Positions 49,875-58,403 of a DNA stretch of 64,000 bases are shown piece after piece. The notes beneath the pieces were generated by a model, which worked only from the letters and a program-made list of their open reading frames with translations, had not been told where the DNA came from and did not search any database. Made by a program: the position numbers and the translations under genes. Each line of letters opens with the position of its first letter. The first letter of the stretch is position 1. The DNA comes from CAYTZO01 sp964442525 (GTDB taxonomy: Bacteria > Patescibacteriota > Microgenomatia > UBA10105 > UBA927): the NCBI GenBank assembly GCA_964442525.1, contig CAYTZO010000001.1:19362-83361 (forward strand). The letters are read 5' to 3'.

Positions 49875-51241
49875 AGCTTGGGGACTGCCGGTTGCATTGG
49901 TTGTTTCGTGACCCCCATATCTGTTTGGTATACGATGTCGTAGTTTGCATCTTCATGGATAAGAAAGGCGCGGATGGGGTACTGAGGCCAATCCCGCGCA
50001 AACTGACTCCGCGATACGATAATATCCCCAACATACCAGGGGAACGCGGTTCCTTTTGGGTTATACAGGTAGACCTTGCTCCTGTCTTTACTGTAGTAGA
50101 GGGTTTCAAAAAATATGAGCGGGCTGTCGGCAAAGACGAGATCGTTTGGGTTTTTAAGCATATTCACCTGCAGAATGGTTGCGCGGATATTGAGTTTTGC
50201 ATGTTGCGGAGGATACCACACGTCAAAAAAAATGGAAAAGGACAGAATGCCAATAGCACTAAAAAGTTGAATCCATCGTTTTGGCATCGCTTCTATTGCA
50301 AAGGCGATGAGGTATATCTCCGCGACGGTGACGGGGATAAGATATCGATTGACAAAAAGTGGTTTGATAAATGAAATCCCTATGACCACGGTAAGCGGAA
50401 CGATAACGAGGAGGAGAAACAGCGCATTCCGATTCCGCTTCTGCCGCCGCCGTAGCGCCAAAAGGAACAACGCGAGAAGAACCAAAGAGACAAATGCAGT
50501 AAACCGCCATAGATACCAGGGCGTCCCTTCATAGCCGAGAAACATGTTGCCAAGAACCGACCGAACCAGTTGAAAATTGACCGGAAAATACCAGGAGCTC
50601 TTAAGCTGTTTAAAATCAAAAATGATAATTTTAGCGAGCCAGGGCAGAATAAAAAGTAAGCTTATCGCCATCGAACGGATAAACGAATTGCTCCCCATTT
50701 TCTTCCATACTAATTTTTGTGTGAGGAAGAAATGGAGCGTCTCAACAAATGGAACCACGACGAAATAAGTGTGAGTATAAAACCCAAGAATAGTACTTAT
50801 GGTCAGCAATATCCACTTTTTGGTTGTATATGCGTAGAGAGAGAGAACGGTAAACAGCACATACCATGCGTAAGCCCGAACCTCGAACGCGTAGTAAAGA
50901 AGCATCGGGTTGAAGAAAAAGAAAAGCGGCAGCGCCCAGGAGAGAAAGTGTTTTCTAAAAAGCTCCTCCGACCACCGAATAACGATGACCGTCGCAAGAA
51001 CAAAGGCGAGGAGTGACAGGCTTCTGACGGCAATTTCGCCTTCGCCGAACAGTTTTATCCAAAAACGGAGAAGAATGTAATAGAGAGGAGTCTCCAACCC
51101 AAGTTTGGTCACAAAAAAAGCAATGGGCCGTTCGGCAGTAAGGATGGAAAACGCCTCGTCCCGCCAAAGACTTTGGGTGAAATAGAGAAGCGGTGAATAG
51201 GACAGTAGAAAATTAAACATGAACGTTAACGCTATTTGCAT
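49871..51241 (-). CDS. GT39/PMT-type polyprenyl-phosphate sugar transferase-like membrane protein
   Basis: 456 residues from ATG 51241 (MQIALTFMFNF); the frame is open to 51292 but that start lies in the -10 box. An alternative start is 51220. About eleven transmembrane helices. The first outer loop has SLWRDEAFSILTAE with the Asp-Glu pair essential in GT-C family 39/83 enzymes, followed by TPLYYILLRFWIKLFGEGEIAVR. A C-terminal outer domain of about 100 residues follows. It is likely to transfer a sugar from a polyprenyl-phosphate donor outside the membrane, fitting the DPPR-synthase-like gene. Confidence 0.8.
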   Translation of the reverse strand: MQIALTFMFNFLLSYSPLLYFTQSLWRDEAFSILTAERPIAFFVTKLGLETPLYYILLRFWIKLFGEGEIAVRSLSLLAFVLATVIVIRWSEELFRKHFLSWALPLFFFFNPMLLYYAFEVRAYAWYVLFTVLSLYAYTTKKWILLTISTILGFYTHTYFVVVPFVETLHFFLTQKLVWKKMGSNSFIRSMAISLLFILPWLAKIIIFDFKQLKSSWYFPVNFQLVRSVLGNMFLGYEGTPWYLWRFTAFVSLVLLALFLLALRRRQKRNRNALFLLLVIVPLTVVIGISFIKPLFVNRYLIPVTVAEIYLIAFAIEAMPKRWIQLFSAIGILSFSIFFDVWYPPQHAKLNIRATILQVNMLKNPNDLVFADSPLIFFETLYYSKDRSKVYLYNPKGTAFPWYVGDIIVSRSQFARDWPQYPIRAFLIHEDANYDIVYQTDMGVTKQPMQPAVPKL

Positions 51242-51291
51242 TATAAAGTTTTCTGCGGAGATTGTTAAATTGTTGCATAAGCGCCATACCA

Positions 51292-51297
51292 ATTATA
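51292..51297 (-). promoter_or_regulatory. -10 box of the GT39-like gene
   Basis: Minus-strand TATAAT at the very end of the preceding GT2 gene; no clear -35. Confidence 0.5.
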
Positions 51298-52774
51298 CTT
51301 TTTCTGTCACCCGATATTCTAACCGTTTGCCCAGAAGAAGCCTTGTGTGGGCATCAAGGCCGGGCAGAGCTGAAAGGAAAAACGATATGACCGGCAGGGT
51401 AAGCCATTGGAGGTAAAGGAGCGGCAATTTCCAGCCGGGGTATTCCTTGGGTTTTGGCGGTTTTATGCGCCAATCGATAATAAAGACCACAATGAGGAAT
51501 ACGGTCGAGAGCGTTAATATACCGGAAGAGATGCGAGACAGGTTATGGCCAAGGACGGTCCGGGCAAAGAGTGGGTTGACCAGCGGCGGAATGGAGCTTC
51601 CGATAGTCAAAAGAAACCAATTTGCCGGCCAGAAAATATGATGTTCAAGGAGCGCAAGGAGCCGGCGGACCCGGTCACCTAATTTTATTTCCGAATGGAG
51701 GATCACGCCGCGGATGACATACGGGATATCCGATATGCCCCATGCCCAACGTTTCGCCTGTTCGTATTGATTAACGAGCGTTGGGAAAAATCCCCGGCTT
51801 TCCGCAGCATCAACGAGTATAGGAAGGAAAATCGGTTTCGTACTCACGTTTTCTCCGAGTGTAAAATAGACCTTAAAGAACATGTGATAATCTTCGGGTA
51901 TTACGGTAACCGACCAATAGCCAGCCTTTACCGCGGTGGCAAGCGGTAAGGAATAAGTCGAAAAATTGATAAGTTTTGATTTTTGTGAGAGAAGCGCCAA
52001 ATTCCAAATGCTATTGAGTGTATTGAGGAATCGATTGGGAAGCGGCACGCGCCAGATGTTGTTATAAAAGAGGATGGCCCCTTGATAAAAATGGTACGCC
52101 CGTTTGGCATCTTTAAGGAAATGATAGCTCAGCGATGAAAAATACTTTGGATGAATGAGGGCATCGGCATCGCAGGAAGTTATTGTTACCCATTCGATCG
52201 ATAGGTGCTTTTCTTCGAGAAATTTTACGACTTGTCGAGTTGCCCATGCCATGTTGCTCGATTTCCCCGTAAGTTCCCCTTCGCGTAAAACGTGGCGGGT
52301 GACAAGAAAATGTCCGAATTGGGTTGCAAATTCCTGCTTGAGAGCGGCCGCGGTTGCTTTTGCATTGGGATCTTTGTCTTCCGTTGCCAGGACGACGATG
52401 AGTCTTTCTTTCGGGAAATCGGTCTTTGTGAGGTTGGTGAGCGTTCGTCTGAGAATATGCTCAGGCTCGCGGTATTCCGGGATCACAATAACGTGATGAA
52501 GTTTATTAAAGTCGGGAAGCTCCTTTGCAAGCGTTAGCCAATCGATGGCAGTATGCGAAGAGAGCATGACAAACGAACGGATTGCATGTACGACGAGGGT
52601 CGCAGACTTATAAAACCAATAGACGTCAAACGTAATAATGAGGTAGGCAACGAGGGCCGGATGCCAGAAAGAAAGCCAAAGCGGCATGGTAATAAGAAGC
52701 CAGGTAAGAAACGGCACGAGAATCTCGAGAATTCGCTCCGTTTTCCGGGGGTAGCGGATAAAAATTCGGCGCAT
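51293..52774 (-). CDS. Membrane glycosyltransferase family 2 (processive type)
   Basis: 493 residues from ATG 52774 (MRRIFIRYPRKTER), chosen because TATAAT lies 12 nt upstream; the frame is open further but runs through that promoter. Two helices precede the GT-A domain: HHVIVIPEYREPEHILRRTL, DADALIHPKYF (DxD), VIPEDYHMFFKVYF (catalytic ED), and YEQAKRWAWGISD (QxxRW). These motifs are those of synthase-like GT2 enzymes that build and often export polymers. Four helices follow. Donor and product unknown. Confidence 0.85.
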   Translation of the reverse strand: MRRIFIRYPRKTERILEILVPFLTWLLITMPLWLSFWHPALVAYLIITFDVYWFYKSATLVVHAIRSFVMLSSHTAIDWLTLAKELPDFNKLHHVIVIPEYREPEHILRRTLTNLTKTDFPKERLIVVLATEDKDPNAKATAAALKQEFATQFGHFLVTRHVLREGELTGKSSNMAWATRQVVKFLEEKHLSIEWVTITSCDADALIHPKYFSSLSYHFLKDAKRAYHFYQGAILFYNNIWRVPLPNRFLNTLNSIWNLALLSQKSKLINFSTYSLPLATAVKAGYWSVTVIPEDYHMFFKVYFTLGENVSTKPIFLPILVDAAESRGFFPTLVNQYEQAKRWAWGISDIPYVIRGVILHSEIKLGDRVRRLLALLEHHIFWPANWFLLTIGSSIPPLVNPLFARTVLGHNLSRISSGILTLSTVFLIVVFIIDWRIKPPKPKEYPGWKLPLLYLQWLTLPVISFFLSALPGLDAHTRLLLGKRLEYRVTEKV

Positions 52775-52786
52775 ACGGATGAGCTC

Positions 52787-52792
52787 ATTATA
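52787..52792 (-). promoter_or_regulatory. -10 box of the processive GT2 gene
   Basis: Minus-strand TATAAT, 12 nt before the ATG at 52774. Confidence 0.65.
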
Positions 52793-52805
52793 CCACGGTG
52801 AGACA

Positions 52806-53501
52806 CTACCGAACATCGGGAAAACCGATCTTGTCTGCGCGTCGGAAGATAAAGTAATAGAGGAATGCTTTAAAAATACGTGCAAACATGTGCGGCCCTT
52901 CTTCCCCGCGCCGGCCGCTGCTTTTGACGATGAGATCCTGGCGCAGTTTTACTTTACCGACGCGCATGAGTCGGCGCATCATCTCGATATCCTCGGCGAT
53001 TTTAAACTCTTCCGGATACCCCCCCGCTTCAAGCGCCTTTTGCCGCAGAAATGCAGAGTTTTGTCCGGGAGCCATGGGGACGCCGAACAAAAACCAAATC
53101 TGATTAAGCCAGGGCTGGAAGTAATTGATAAATATCCGATATGGCCACCAGCCGTCGGGGACACGGAACGTACCAAATACGCCGACCACACCGGGTCTGC
53201 CCAGTGTTTTTTCTATTTTTGAAAGCCAGTCTTTTGGAACGACGGTATCGGCGTCGGTGAAGGCAACGATCTCTCCTTTTGCCTCCTGTAATCCTTTTTG
53301 CCGCGCGTACCCGATCGTACCATGTCTGACGATGATCACTTTTGCTCCGTGAGATCTGGAGACGGCGGGAGTGTTGTCCGTTGATGCACCGTCGACCACA
53401 ATAACTTCATCCGGAACTCTCTCAAGGTGCTTAAGGGAGTCGAGCGTTTTAGGAAGATACTGCTCTTCGTTATATGCCGGTATGACGACAGAGATTGTCA
53501 T
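52806..53501 (-). CDS. Glycosyltransferase family 2
   Basis: 231 residues from ATG 53501 (MTISVVIPAYNEEQYLPKTL). GT-A motifs: VVIPAYNEE, EVIVVDGASTDNT, GEIVAFTDADTVVPKDW (DxD), GGYPEEFKIAEDIEMMRRLM (ED). One hydrophobic stretch near the middle (WWPYRIFINYFQPWLNQIWFLFGV) suggests membrane association. It belongs to the polysaccharide block and has its own -10 box. Confidence 0.9.
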   Translation of the reverse strand: MTISVVIPAYNEEQYLPKTLDSLKHLERVPDEVIVVDGASTDNTPAVSRSHGAKVIIVRHGTIGYARQKGLQEAKGEIVAFTDADTVVPKDWLSKIEKTLGRPGVVGVFGTFRVPDGWWPYRIFINYFQPWLNQIWFLFGVPMAPGQNSAFLRQKALEAGGYPEEFKIAEDIEMMRRLMRVGKVKLRQDLIVKSSGRRGEEGPHMFARIFKAFLYYFIFRRADKIGFPDVR

Positions 53502-53509
53502 TTTGTTCA

Positions 53510-53515
53510 ATTATC
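53510..53515 (-). promoter_or_regulatory. -10 box of the GT2 gene
   Basis: Minus-strand GATAAT, 8 nt before the ATG at 53501. Confidence 0.55.
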
Positions 53516-53533
53516 CAATAAAACCGAGAAATA

Positions 53534-54301
53534 TTAAAGTTGAAACAGACTGAGTGAATTTTGGGTTGTCTGTTCCTCAACCTGCTTGAGAGAAACTCCT
53601 CGGAGCTCTGCTATTTTTTTTGCAATGAGGGGAATATATTTAGGTTCGTTACGCGTACCCCGATGAGGAATTGGCGTGAGAAACGGTGCATCCGTTTCGA
53701 GAAGTATCATGGGTAAGGGGATATTGGGAACTATTGCCCAAAGTTGCTTGGAGTAGGTAACGTTTCCGTCAATGCCCACCATAAGTTTGCGCGCCTCGGC
53801 CATTCGGAGTTCCTGAAGTCCGCCGGAGAAACAATGGATCACTCCCGGCGGTAGGCTTGACAATGTATCAATCACATCAAAAAAATCCTCGTATGCATCA
53901 CGGCAGTGCATAATGACCGGAAGGTTATATTCGAGCGCTAGTTCAAGATGGAGTTTAAAAAGATTTTTTTGATTGTCTTTTCTGCCGCGGGCTTCATTGC
54001 CTTTATATTGGTGATAATCCAATCCGCATTCGCCGATGGCTACCACGTCATGTTTTTTTATGAGAGCCTCTAGAAGGCTTACATCATGGATGTCTTGCGC
54101 TTCATATGGATGAAAGCCAATAGCTGGGAAAACGACTCCCGGATTTTTTTTAGCTACCTCAATGGCCTGTTCGGATGAGAGCGGGTCAACGCCCGGATTA
54201 ATAAATTTTTTTACGCCTGCTTTTTTGGCGTTGCCAATCACCATCGCCCGGTCCTGGTTATACTGGGGAAAGTTCAAGTGACAGTGGGTATCGATAAACA
54301 T
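53534..54301 (-). CDS. TatD-family metal-dependent deoxyribonuclease
   Basis: 255 residues. The TIM-barrel metal ligands are present: MFIDTHCHLNF (HxH), AIGECGLDYHQY (Glu), VIMHCRDAYEDF (His), VIHCFSGG (His) and LLETDAPFLTP (Asp), with HRGTRNEPKYIPLIAKKIAELRG near the end. It degrades DNA 3' to 5' and is common next to metG, as here (3 bp downstream on the same strand). Confidence 0.93.
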   Translation of the reverse strand: MFIDTHCHLNFPQYNQDRAMVIGNAKKAGVKKFINPGVDPLSSEQAIEVAKKNPGVVFPAIGFHPYEAQDIHDVSLLEALIKKHDVVAIGECGLDYHQYKGNEARGRKDNQKNLFKLHLELALEYNLPVIMHCRDAYEDFFDVIDTLSSLPPGVIHCFSGGLQELRMAEARKLMVGIDGNVTYSKQLWAIVPNIPLPMILLETDAPFLTPIPHRGTRNEPKYIPLIAKKIAELRGVSLKQVEEQTTQNSLSLFQL

Positions 54302-54304
54302 AAA

Positions 54305-55513
54305 TTATGTAATGCGGGGAAAGAGAGGTGGTTGAGATTTAATNNNNNNNNNNNNNNNNNNNNNNNNNNNNNNNNNNNNNNNNNNNNNNNNNNNNNNNNN
54401 NNNNNNNNNNNNNNNNNNNNNNNNNNNNNNNNNNNNNNNNNNNGCAAGGTCTGCATTGTATGTTTTTTTAAATTCTCCTTCAGAAAAATCGCCGTCGTTA
54501 AAGGGAGAAAATTTGGCCAGAAAGTAGTATCGCAAGGGATCTGCGCCGTATTTGTTTATAAGATCGAGAGGATCAATGACGTTGCCTAAGGTTTTACTCA
54601 TCTTCTGACCGTTGACGGTGAAGTATTCGTGGACAAAAATAGTTTTTGGAAGTTTGAGTCCTGCGGAAATGAGAAATGCCGGCCAGTAGACCGCATGGAA
54701 ACGGGTGATGCCTTTGCCGATCACATGGACGTCTGCCGGCCACCATGTTTTGTACGTTTTCTCATCCCAGCCGAAGCCGACGCCGCTTTGATAAATGTTA
54801 AGTGCGTCGAACCACACATAGATTCTCTGAGTGGGATCATTGGGCACCGGCACGCCCCAGTTTTTTGCCCGCTCGTTGGAACGAGATATGCTTATATCGG
54901 TAAGCCCTCGTTCAAGAAATGCAAGAACCTCATTTTTTCGTTTCTCAGGAACAACCCTGAGCGTATCGTCTTTAATAAGTCCGATAAGCTGTTTTTGATA
55001 TTTTGATAAACGGAAAAAGTAATTTTCTTCCTTAACTTTGTCGAGTTTTTTCCCCGGGTGTTCAAAGCATTCGCCATTTGGGTCAAGCTCTTCCCGAGTG
55101 TAAAATGCCTCGCAGCCTACGCAGTAGAGCCCCTCGTAGGCCTTTTTGTAGATGTCGCCGTTTTGGGCGCACCGGCTCCAGAGCTTTTGGCTTGATGGAT
55201 AGTGATGTTTGATATCGCTGCCTTTTTGAAATACATCAAATCCTTTTGCGTTTAGTCCAACCCCCAGTTTTATCGCAAGTTCCCTAAAGAGTTCAGTATT
55301 GCGATCGATGAACTTCTGAACGTCCGTCCCTTCATTTTTGGCGGCCTGGACATTTTTGAGTGCATTTTCGTCTCCGCCGGAAAGAAGGAGCACATCCTCG
55401 CCCAGAAGTCTATGGTAGCGGGCAATCACGTCAGCTTGGACAAACTCGAGCGCATGGCCGATGTGAGGTTTGGCATTGACATAGGGGATAGCCGTGGTGA
55501 TATAGAATTTCAT
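54305..55513 (-). CDS. metG: Methionyl-tRNA synthetase, anticodon-binding part mostly lost in an N gap
   Basis: The first 356 residues are complete: TTAIPYVNAKPHIGHALEFVQADVIARYHR (HIGH), a zinc knuckle with CVGCEAFYTREELDPNGECFEHPG, DISISRSNERAKNWGVPVPND, and GQKMSKTLGNVIDPLDL (KMSKS). Then comes a 100-N run (54344-54443) and finally IKSQPPLFPRIT before the stop, which matches the PLFPRI end of the MetRS core. Normally about 150 residues lie between NADL and PLFPRI, so the true gap is near 450 bp, not 100. The separate C-terminal tRNA-binding domain is absent. Confidence 0.92.
   Translation of the reverse strand: MKFYITTAIPYVNAKPHIGHALEFVQADVIARYHRLLGEDVLLLSGGDENALKNVQAAKNEGTDVQKFIDRNTELFRELAIKLGVGLNAKGFDVFQKGSDIKHHYPSSQKLWSRCAQNGDIYKKAYEGLYCVGCEAFYTREELDPNGECFEHPGKKLDKVKEENYFFRLSKYQKQLIGLIKDDTLRVVPEKRKNEVLAFLERGLTDISISRSNERAKNWGVPVPNDPTQRIYVWFDALNIYQSGVGFGWDEKTYKTWWPADVHVIGKGITRFHAVYWPAFLISAGLKLPKTIFVHEYFTVNGQKMSKTLGNVIDPLDLINKYGADPLRYYFLAKFSPFNDGDFSEGEFKKTYNADLXXXXXXXXXXXXXXXXXXXXXXXXXXXXXXXXXXIKSQPPLFPRIT
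54344..54443. other. Run of 100 N (scaffold gap inside metG)
   Basis: Placeholder length; the missing part of MetRS suggests about 400-450 bp. Confidence 0.95.
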
Positions 55514-55525
55514 GATGCCCAGATT

Positions 55526-55837
55526 TTACCGTTTCCGATAATAGAGCTCAAGAGAGAGAAGACACGCAAAGAGAAGTGCCGGGTAGATCGGTTGGCGGAG
55601 ATCGAGGAGTCGGAGGAGGAGAAAGATAGTCAAGCCAGTAGACAACAAGACAGAAAGACGAAATTTTTTTAAAACAAATTGCGAGAGAAAAAGACCGGAA
55701 AAGAATACCAGAAGAAAAAAAATTATGAGGTTTGTGGGTGAAGTCGGGGGGAAGGTGTTGACAAACCAGGCAAGGCCGCTCACGGCCCAGATACCAAGGA
55801 ATAAGTACCAGATGTTTCTTCCGTTGTGCCGCTCCAT
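55526..55837 (-). CDS. Small polytopic membrane protein of unknown function
   Basis: 103 residues, four hydrophobic segments (IWYLFLGIWAVSGLAWFV; NLIIFFLLVFFSGLFLSQFV; LSVLLSTGLTIFLLLRLL; PIYPALLFACLLSLELYY) with short basic loops and a basic end (YYRKR). It lies 12 bp upstream of metG on the same strand. A tandem hairpin region precedes it. No family recognised. Confidence 0.65.
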   Translation of the reverse strand: MERHNGRNIWYLFLGIWAVSGLAWFVNTFPPTSPTNLIIFFLLVFFSGLFLSQFVLKKFRLSVLLSTGLTIFLLLRLLDLRQPIYPALLFACLLSLELYYRKR

Positions 55838-55854
55838 AGAGACTTTACGTTATC

Positions 55855-55895
55855 CCCCTTCGAGGGGAGAAGATATCACGGGCATCAGCCCCGTG
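55855..55895 (-). other. Two tandem hairpins upstream of a small membrane gene
   Basis: CCCCT (55855-55859) pairs with AGGGG (55863-55867), and CACGGG (55877-55882) pairs with CCCGTG (55890-55895). They lie in the 142-bp spacer after mltG and before the 103-residue membrane protein. No T-run follows on either strand. They may be an RNA element or a dispersed repeat. Confidence 0.5.
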
Positions 55896-55979
55896 GAGCT
55901 TCATTGTTGCCATTGGCGGGAGTGAGAGGGTGGTGTTAAGCACAAAGACATCCACCAGAAGAATTTTTTGCCACATGGA

Positions 55980-56963
55980 CTACTGTTCCAGAAATTTTCT
56001 GATATTATCGGCATGTTCTTCGAGTGTCGTCGCATAGCGGCCGACGCCCTGGCTGTCGTGAAGATAGTACCAATATGGGGTCTCTGTGCTATAAATAACT
56101 GCTCGCAGGGAAGAGAGTCCGGGGTTACTGATTGGTCCGGGGGGCAGACCGGCGTTGAGATATGTGTTATAGGGAGAACGTATTTGCTTATCTACGTCAG
56201 TCAGGCTTTTTTTCCACCATGATTTTTCATCCTCCTGATAGCCCAGGGCATATTGGATGGTTGCGTCAGTCTGGAGAGGCCACCCGGCGCGCAGGCGTTT
56301 GAGGAGTATTCCCGCGATAATCGGACGATCCTGGTCAGTTTTCCCCTCGCGTTCAACAATCGAAGCGAGTGTGATGACTTGATCAAACGTGAGCCCTGTT
56401 TGCCGGGAATCTTCCCTCATCCTTTGCGTGACTTTTTGGTTAAAGGTATCCAGGAACAAGCTGGCAATTGCCGAGCTCGTTGCATCACGGGGAATAAGAT
56501 AGGTATCAGGAAACATATATCCCTGCCGAGCGGCGGAGAGGAATTGGGATTCCGGAATACTCAAGTCTTTTGCAAGACGGGTAGCAATTTCTTCGTTGCG
56601 CCATCCCTCGAGGGTGGTCACCCACACGTCTTGAACGCCATGCGTGAGCTCAATGGCGATTTGCCGCGCACCCATCGTCCGGTTAAGCCGGAAGTCCCCG
56701 GCCTCAAGCGATCGCTCAATACCCATGAGTTTGACGAGGATAAAGAATGCGGTTGGGCTTCTTATAAGCCGTTCAGAAGCGAGGTTTGCGCTGATTGCTC
56801 TTACTCCTTCTCCACGGCCTACGGTAAACATGATGGGCGTCGATTCGGAGCTGCTCACCGGTGCGGTGCTCGCTCTCCACCATATCCACCCGCTGCCACC
56901 CAGAATAAGGATAGTAAAAAGAAACGCAATCAGTCGTTTCGAACTGGTGTTATTTGATTTCAT
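55980..56963 (-). CDS. mltG: Endolytic murein transglycosylase MltG
   Basis: 327 residues from ATG 56963 (MKSNNTSSKRLIAFL); the frame is open further but overlaps the zinc-ribbon gene. One transmembrane helix (LIAFLFTILILGGSGWIWW), a LysM-like part (MFTVGRGEGVRAISANLASERLI, TLEGWRNEEIATRLAKDL) and the YceG catalytic domain: GYMFPDTYLIP, LASIVEREGKTDQDRPIIAGILLKRL with the catalytic Glu, and SPYNTYLNAGLPPGPISNPG. It cuts nascent glycan strands. The start overlaps the preceding gene by 14 bp. Confidence 0.93.
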   Translation of the reverse strand: MKSNNTSSKRLIAFLFTILILGGSGWIWWRASTAPVSSSESTPIMFTVGRGEGVRAISANLASERLIRSPTAFFILVKLMGIERSLEAGDFRLNRTMGARQIAIELTHGVQDVWVTTLEGWRNEEIATRLAKDLSIPESQFLSAARQGYMFPDTYLIPRDATSSAIASLFLDTFNQKVTQRMREDSRQTGLTFDQVITLASIVEREGKTDQDRPIIAGILLKRLRAGWPLQTDATIQYALGYQEDEKSWWKKSLTDVDKQIRSPYNTYLNAGLPPGPISNPGLSSLRAVIYSTETPYWYYLHDSQGVGRYATTLEEHADNIRKFLEQ

Positions 56964-57141
56964 CGAGTGTTGCGCGGCGATATCTCTTGGCTCCTGGATC
57001 GTACATATATACGCGGCCGCATTGGCAACTGATTTTGATGAGCCCCTGTCCTTTTTGTTTGGGAAGTTCTCGTCCGCACCCAACGCAGCGGCCTTGTGAG
57101 AGAAGCCATGCCTGGACAGGTGAGATAATATTTTTAAACAT
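56950..57141 (-). CDS. Small zinc-ribbon protein
   Basis: 63 residues. CVGCGREL...ISCQCGRVY gives four Cys in a CxxC-CxC ribbon. The tail (YRRATLDEIK) is basic. It may bind nucleic acid or be a small regulator. It lies 2 bp after the AMP phosphorylase gene and overlaps the mltG start by 14 bp, so it is part of the operon. Function unknown. Confidence 0.65.
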   Translation of the reverse strand: MFKNIISPVQAWLLSQGRCVGCGRELPKQKGQGLIKISCQCGRVYMYDPGAKRYRRATLDEIK

Positions 57142-57143
57142 AC

Positions 57144-58403
57144 TTATTCAATGGTATAGACCGGAACATTTTTTAAGGTTTCTATGGCTTCTTTGAGTCG
57201 CCACTTATCTGAGCTATAAAGCGTTGCTAGTATATCACCTTTATCCGCGGCTTCTTCAAGCTTACGGTTGAGGAACATGCCCGCCTTTTTGTCTGTCGGG
57301 CAGCCAAGGATGCGACAAATAATGGTGATTTGTTGGTTGTTGAGCATACTTACCCTGCCTCGTTGTTTTGCTCTGAATTCAAATCGTTCCTTTCCGGGGG
57401 TGAGCGAGCTACTGGTAACATCGGGATTACCGCCTTGAGCTTTGATAATTTCCCGCATTTTTTTGAGCGCTTTTCCTGACGTAAGCATCTTTTGTGCAAC
57501 CTCTTCACCGCTCAGGTTCCTGGTTTTAGGAGACTGACTGTAGCAAAGACTCAAAAGTTTCCCCGCCAAGCGGAGGGCCTTGGCCTCAAGCGCAATGGGA
57601 CGTTCCGGTGCTTGTTCAAGAACCTGGAATACATCGCGGGCCTCAAGCGTCGGGCCGATCCCGCGTCCGGCCGATTGCCGGGCCTCATTGACATCAAAGA
57701 CTACGTTAATATGGAAGCGTTTGGCCAGATAAGTAAATTTTCTCACAATAATCTCTGCGTCTTTAAAATGAACTATTTTCATCGTCGGGCCGACCGGGAT
57801 GTCGAGAATCAGGTGGGTAGAAGCTGAAGCAACTTTTTTTGCCATGATTGAAACAATGATCTTATCAAATGACTCAAACGCGAGGGGTTGTTCTACCTGT
57901 ATAAGGACATCATCTGCCGGGGCAAGACCTAAGTGTCCACCCCAAACGATGCAGCCGCCAACCCGACCGACCAGATGCTCAATTTGCCTGGGGGTAAACG
58001 TGACGGGCGCGATTACTTCCATGGTATCGGCGGTGCCGCTCGGAGAGGTGATGGCGCGGGAGCTCGTTTTGGGAATTTGAAATCCGGCGGCGGCCACAAT
58101 TGGTACGAGGATCATGGTTGTTCTTGTCCCGGCCACCCCTCCGGTCGAGTGTTTATCCGCTACGACCCCCTTAAAGTGAAGTTGAGGCCCAGTTGCCACC
58201 ATGGCCTTGGTCAGATCATAGAGTTCCTCGTTACTGAAGCCCTCCTTAAACCCCGCGGCGGCAAAGTACGTCGTCAGTACCGGCGAAAGCCGCTGGTTTG
58301 CGATTTCGTCCATGATCGCGAATATCTCGTTATAGGAGAGCGATTTGCCGATCAGTTTTTTCTTAATGGCGGCGATGGCGACCTGCTGTTTGTCTATTTT
58401 CAT
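57144..58403 (-). CDS. AMP phosphorylase-like enzyme (thymidine/AMP phosphorylase family)
   Basis: 419 residues. Nucleoside phosphorylase II fold: VVADKHSTGGVAGTRTTMILVPIVAAAG, KTSSRAITSPSGTADTMEVIAPV, GGCIVWGGHLGLAPADDVLIQVE, STHLILDIPVGPTMKI. The SRAITSPSGTADTMEV segment is that of archaeal AMP phosphorylase, where thymidine phosphorylase has a Gly-rich alternative. The N-terminal domain of about 85 residues found in the archaeal enzyme is missing. Expected reaction: AMP + Pi to adenine + ribose 1,5-bisphosphate. The partners R15P isomerase and form II/III RuBisCO are not in the window. It overlaps the sortase gene by 4 bp (ATGA). Confidence 0.85.
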   Translation of the reverse strand: MKIDKQQVAIAAIKKKLIGKSLSYNEIFAIMDEIANQRLSPVLTTYFAAAGFKEGFSNEELYDLTKAMVATGPQLHFKGVVADKHSTGGVAGTRTTMILVPIVAAAGFQIPKTSSRAITSPSGTADTMEVIAPVTFTPRQIEHLVGRVGGCIVWGGHLGLAPADDVLIQVEQPLAFESFDKIIVSIMAKKVASASTHLILDIPVGPTMKIVHFKDAEIIVRKFTYLAKRFHINVVFDVNEARQSAGRGIGPTLEARDVFQVLEQAPERPIALEAKALRLAGKLLSLCYSQSPKTRNLSGEEVAQKMLTSGKALKKMREIIKAQGGNPDVTSSSLTPGKERFEFRAKQRGRVSMLNNQQITIICRILGCPTDKKAGMFLNRKLEEAADKGDILATLYSSDKWRLKEAIETLKNVPVYTIE

